Assembly (NCBI GenBank): GCA_025937615.1
Contig: JAICRA010000059.1
Coordinates: forward strand, 1 to 7,701
From: Thermomicrobiales bacterium
Lineage (GTDB): Bacteria > Chloroflexota > Chloroflexia > Thermomicrobiales > UBA6265
DNA: 7,701 bases
Direction: 5' to 3'
The position numbers were made by a program, and so were the translations under genes. The notes under the pieces are model-generated. The model was not told the origin of the DNA. It made no database searches and worked only from the letters and a program-made list of their open reading frames with translations. Below, piece by piece: positions 5,782 to 7,701 of this stretch. Position 1 is the first letter of the stretch. Every line of letters starts with the position of its first letter.

Positions 5782-6078
5782 ATGAGCCGCGAGCGACGCC
5801 GGCTCTTCCGAGAGGAGGAGCAGACGGCGGAGCCGGGGCGCTTTGGGTGTCCGATGCTCGTCCGCGCACACTGCGGACCGTTGCGGGGGAGTGTTGAGCC
5901 GGTTTATCGATGCTCGTTAGCGTGGGCCCTCCATGGTGAAGACGACGTGATGCGTTGTCGTGCCACTGATGTGGTGACCGACTGCTGGAAAGTGCACCCT
6001 GAGCGTCTCCCGGCCGTGGCTGAGGTCGAGGTCATCGAGGTCGTCGAAGAGGCTGCCGTGAGAATCGCGGGAGACTGA
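5782..6078 (+). CDS. Small Cys-rich protein (98 aa), hypothetical, possible metal-binding
   Basis: I do not recognise the family. The protein opens with a very basic then acidic helix (RERRRLFREEE, 3-13). A compact core follows, with Cys at 23, 31, 44, 59 and 68 and His at 30, 51 and 72, built around GRFGCPMLVRAHCGPLRG (19-36), PVYRCSLAWALHG (40-52) and CRATDVVTDCWKVHPER (59-75). It ends in an acidic, Val-rich tail (VAEVEVIEVVEEAAV, 79-93). Regular Cys/His spacing in a small soluble protein suggests a zinc or iron-sulfur site, or redox cysteines. This is inference. There is no signal peptide. ATG 5782 lies 10 nt after AAGGGG (5766-5771); an in-frame TTG at 5776, 4 nt after that box, is a possible alternative adding two residues. 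The gene is flanked by its own promoter-like box with structured leader and by a strong terminator, so it appears monocistronic and possibly leader-controlled. Confidence 0.68.
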   Translation: MSRERRRLFREEEQTAEPGRFGCPMLVRAHCGPLRGSVEPVYRCSLAWALHGEDDVMRCRATDVVTDCWKVHPERLPAVAEVEVIEVVEEAAVRIAGD

Positions 6079-6092
6079 TCGATCACTCGATC
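6077..6092. repeat. Short inverted repeat GATCGA-TCAC-TCGATC
   Basis: A perfect 6-bp inverted repeat with a 4-nt loop overlaps the stop codon of the Cys-rich ORF. It may form a small 3'-end hairpin ahead of the main terminator. It is short enough to be chance. Confidence 0.3.
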
Positions 6093-6104
6093 CCGAACGA
6101 AGCG

Positions 6105-6142
6105 ACCGCCTCCGCGCCAGCGCGGAGGCGGTTCCGTTTTTT
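6105..6142 (+). terminator. Intrinsic (rho-independent) terminator
   Basis: ACCGCCTCCGCG (6105-6116) pairs perfectly with CGCGGAGGCGGT (6121-6132) around the loop CCAG, giving a 12-bp, almost all-GC stem. TCCG and then six T residues (6137-6142) follow. It lies 27 bp after the stop of the Cys-rich ORF and ends that unit on the plus strand. On the minus strand the stem is not followed by a T run, so it should work mainly in one direction. Confidence 0.88.
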
Positions 6143-6165
6143 GGCCCCACGTCACCGGTGCGGCG

Positions 6166-6591
6166 TCAGTTCTTGGGGGCTGATTGCTTGATGAATGCCT
6201 CGACGTCCTCTGGGGAGTGCTCGCGCAGGTCCAACGCCGGGTACTTCAGGTCCGGCGGAATGTAGAGATAAAACGTGAACCGAACTGGTTCGATACGCTC
6301 CTGGTCCGCCCACCAGTCGTAGAGGACTGGCAACCAAGCAAAGCTACGGGCGCGAACGCGCCAGAGCGCAACCGCGGCGCCGCGCTCATATGTCAGTGCC
6401 TCACCAAAATAGACCTCCGCGCCGGAGTCGCTCTCGATGATGCGAAGTACGTCGTCGTAAAAGCGCGGCGACCCTTTGAGCGAGAATCGCCAGCCATCGG
6501 TCACCGAGCCACCCCGAGTGACCTCATCGAGCAGTGACCCAGAAGCTGGCTGTGATCCCGAGTTACGACGCTTGCCGAACAGCGAAGCCAT
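6166..6591 (-). CDS. Hypothetical protein, 141 aa, family not recognised
   Basis: I do not recognise this protein. It begins with a basic, Ser/Gly-rich tail (MASLFGKRRNSGSQPASGS, 1-19). A globular part then has alternating charged and aromatic residues: WRFSLKGSPRFYDDVLRIIE (34-53), AEVYFGEALTYERGAAVALW (58-77), FAWLPVLYDWWADQ (84-97), FTFYLYIPPDLKYPAL (105-120). A short acidic helix EHSPEDVEAFIK (124-135) ends it. The aromatic WLPVLYDWWADQ segment is amphipathic rather than a clear membrane helix, so it is probably cytosolic. ATG 6591 is preferred over upstream in-frame extensions because GGGGGA lies 3 nt before it and the upstream residues look like non-coding translation. It faces the terminator of the Cys-rich unit tail to tail and diverges from the LLM oxidoreductase by 204 bp. 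Confidence 0.65.
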   Translation of the reverse strand: MASLFGKRRNSGSQPASGSLLDEVTRGGSVTDGWRFSLKGSPRFYDDVLRIIESDSGAEVYFGEALTYERGAAVALWRVRARSFAWLPVLYDWWADQERIEPVRFTFYLYIPPDLKYPALDLREHSPEDVEAFIKQSAPKN

Positions 6592-6655
6592 GCTTCCCCC
6601 ATGCCACTCGGTAGTCGGGACCTGGCCCCACTCCGCGCAAAACCTCCGGCGAGCG

Positions 6656-6661
6656 ATTGTA
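6656..6661 (-). promoter_or_regulatory. Possible -10 box TACAAT for the 141-aa gene
   Basis: On the minus strand TACAAT matches TATAAT at 5 of 6 positions and lies 64 nt before the ATG at 6591. There is no recognisable -35 at the right distance, so the call is weak. Confidence 0.25.
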
Positions 6662-6689
6662 CTCCGCTTCCGCTCGGCTAACCCGACCG

Positions 6690-6706
6690 AAGATGTGCAA
6701 CATCTT
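6690..6706. promoter_or_regulatory. Operator-like palindrome AAGATGT-GCA-ACATCTT
   Basis: Two perfect 7-bp inverted arms with a 3-nt spacer lie in the gap between the divergent 141-aa gene and the LLM oxidoreductase. The 17-bp size and placement suit a dimeric transcription factor. It touches a possible plus-strand -35 (TTGGCG, 6705-6710). No regulator gene is in view. Confidence 0.4.
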
Positions 6707-6734
6707 GGCGATCTCACTTGTGGCAACGTACAGT
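6705..6734 (+). promoter_or_regulatory. Possible promoter TTGGCG-18-TACAGT for the LLM oxidoreductase
   Basis: TTGGCG (6705-6710) and TACAGT (6729-6734) each match the sigma-70 consensus at 4 of 6 positions, with an 18-nt spacer. Initiation would be near 6741, giving a leader of about 55 nt. The upstream half overlaps the palindrome at 6690-6706. Confidence 0.3.
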
Positions 6735-6784
6735 GCGGCGGGTTTCACCATGCTCGACGCCTGGTGTCGCGAATTGCTTGGATC

Positions 6785-6790
6785 GAGGAG
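6785..6790 (+). promoter_or_regulatory. Shine-Dalgarno GAGGAG deciding a GTG start
   Basis: GAGGAG lies 5 nt before GTG 6796. The ATG at 6794 is out of frame and meets TGA at once, so GTG 6796 is the start of the oxidoreductase. Confidence 0.8.
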
Positions 6791-6795
6791 TCGAT

Positions 6796-7701
6796 GTGAA
6801 GGTCGGGATTCTGTTGCCGAGCGCCGAGACGGACAACGGGACGATCCTGCGCTATGGCGATATCCGCGACGCGACACTCCAGGCGGAGCGCGATCAGTTT
6901 GATTCGATCTGGATCGCCGACCATCTCCTCTTCGAGTGGGACGGGCAGCGGCGCGGTATCTGGGAGGGATGGACGTTACTTTCGGCTCTGGCCGAGGCGA
7001 CAACTCGCATCGAGCTGGGGACGCTGGTCATGTGCACGGCGTTCCGCAACCCGGCCCTCCTTGCCAAGATGGCGGACGCGGTGGACGAGGTGAGCGGAGG
7101 TCGGTTGATCCTCGGTCTGGGTGCGGGTTGGCACGAGCCGGAGTTCTCGGCGTTTGGCTTCCCGTTCGATCATCTGGCCAGCCGCTTCGAGGATGCGCTG
7201 CGCATCGTCGCGCCACTGGTCCGCGGCGACGTCGTCGATTTCCAGGGAGTGTATGAACGGGCTGTCAACTGCGTCAGTCTGCCGCGAGGACCGCGACCGA
7301 CCGGGCCGCCAATCCTGGTTGGAGCCTTCGGGCCCCGGATGCTGCGGTTGACGGCGGAGCTTGCCGATGCCTGGAACACGTGCTGGCTGGGACGCGCCGA
7401 CGAGCTACCCGAGAAGCGTGCGGAGCTGCAAGCCGCCTGCTCCGATGTGGGCCGTGATCCCGCCACGCTTGAAGTCACCGTTGGCCAGATCGTGGCCTCT
7501 GCTGAGTCAGCAGACGATGGAGACGAATCTGATCGCGCCGCGCGGTTTGCGTTCACCAGCGCGGAGGAGCTGGCCGATCAATGGCGGGCATTCGAGGAGC
7601 AAGGCGTCGCCCACCTGATCGTCTGGCCGCAGCCTTTTGATCGCGCGCGGCTAGAGCTCGCGACGGCGGCGCTACGGAACTACCGGGCCGGGAGCGGTCG
7701 A
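6796..7701 (+). CDS. LLM-class (luciferase-like, F420-dependent-type) oxidoreductase, 3'-truncated by window edge
   Basis: From GTG 6796 the frame runs open for 302 codons to the last base, so the stop lies outside. The product is a TIM-barrel luciferase-like flavin/F420 oxidoreductase. It has MKVGILLPS (1-9, first strand), FDSIWIADHLLF (35-46), TRIELGTLVMCTAFRNPALLAKMADAVDEVSGGR (70-103, the usual strand-helix block, positions only approximate), LILGLGAGWHEPEFSAFGFP (104-123), RFEDALRIVAPLVRG (130-144), PPILVGAFGPRMLRLTAELA (171-190) with DAWN (191-194), and a C-terminal VAHLIVWP barrel strand (271-278). LLM enzymes bind F420 or FMN and move hydride to varied substrates; the exact substrate cannot be read. 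Typical family length is about 290-340, so little is missing. It diverges from the 141-aa gene; the gap holds a palindrome and a possible promoter. Confidence 0.9.
   Translation, partial: MKVGILLPSAETDNGTILRYGDIRDATLQAERDQFDSIWIADHLLFEWDGQRRGIWEGWTLLSALAEATTRIELGTLVMCTAFRNPALLAKMADAVDEVSGGRLILGLGAGWHEPEFSAFGFPFDHLASRFEDALRIVAPLVRGDVVDFQGVYERAVNCVSLPRGPRPTGPPILVGAFGPRMLRLTAELADAWNTCWLGRADELPEKRAELQAACSDVGRDPATLEVTVGQIVASAESADDGDESDRAARFAFTSAEELADQWRAFEEQGVAHLIVWPQPFDRARLELATAALRNYRAGSGR

Noticed and set aside
5958..5975. GCCACTG, as in the cobalamin riboswitch core
   Set aside because: It lies inside the Cys-rich coding frame and lacks the B12 box and other core elements.
6563..6751. 62-codon minus-strand ORF starting MVKPAALYVATSEIAKML
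   Set aside because: Its beginning looks more protein-like than most shadows, but it has no SD, overlaps the 141-aa gene start by 29 nt, has weak codon bias and no recognisable domain. I treat the region as intergenic.
6476..6799. 107-codon plus-strand ORF
   Set aside because: It is antisense to the start of the 141-aa gene. Its low-complexity, Ser/Pro/Arg-rich translation is typical of a shadow.

Overview
The window is GC-rich chromosomal DNA with short intergenic gaps and GTG as well as ATG starts. Ordinary metabolic genes dominate, with no phage, transposon, rRNA, tRNA or CRISPR signal. An F420-type luciferase-like oxidoreductase, a PRC-barrel/DUF2171-type protein, a stand-alone (not PutA-fused) proline dehydrogenase and TANNNT boxes directly upstream of SD-less genes fit a Chloroflexota (Thermomicrobia-like) or actinobacterial host. 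This assignment is inference, because the window holds no phylogenetic marker.

Layout. (1) 2-766 (+) is the 3' part of a cysteine synthase-family PLP enzyme. (2) 786-1190 (-) is a PRC-barrel-like protein. (3) 1357-1509 (-) is an unlisted 50-residue single-pass membrane protein. (4) 1571-1972 (+) is a VOC/glyoxalase-fold protein. Its stop codon overlaps that of the convergent HD-domain phosphohydrolase at 1969-3315 (-). (5) A 99-bp divergent gap separates the HD gene from an MFS transporter (3415-4656, +), which overlaps a proline dehydrogenase (4650-5576, +) by 7 nt. The two form a translationally coupled pair. (6) 5612-6142 (+) looks like a self-contained transcription unit: a TATACT -10 box, a leader of about 158 nt rich in hairpins, a small five-cysteine protein (5782-6078), and a strong intrinsic terminator. 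(7) 6166-6591 (-) is an unrecognised 141-residue protein. It diverges from a LLM-class (F420-dependent-type) oxidoreductase that starts with GTG at 6796 and runs open off the right edge. A perfect 7+3+7 inverted repeat lies in the gap between them.

How the genes relate. Most are single-gene units in alternating orientation, so little shared pathway can be read from context. The exception is the transporter-proline dehydrogenase pair, which suggests uptake or efflux of an amino acid-like compound linked to proline oxidation to P5C. The most interesting element is the leader at 5623-5760: one 8-nt segment can pair either in a local hairpin or, perfectly, with a segment about 90 nt downstream, next to the ribosome binding site of the Cys-rich ORF. 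That is the architecture of a switch or a folded multi-branch RNA, and I could not match it to a riboswitch class I know.
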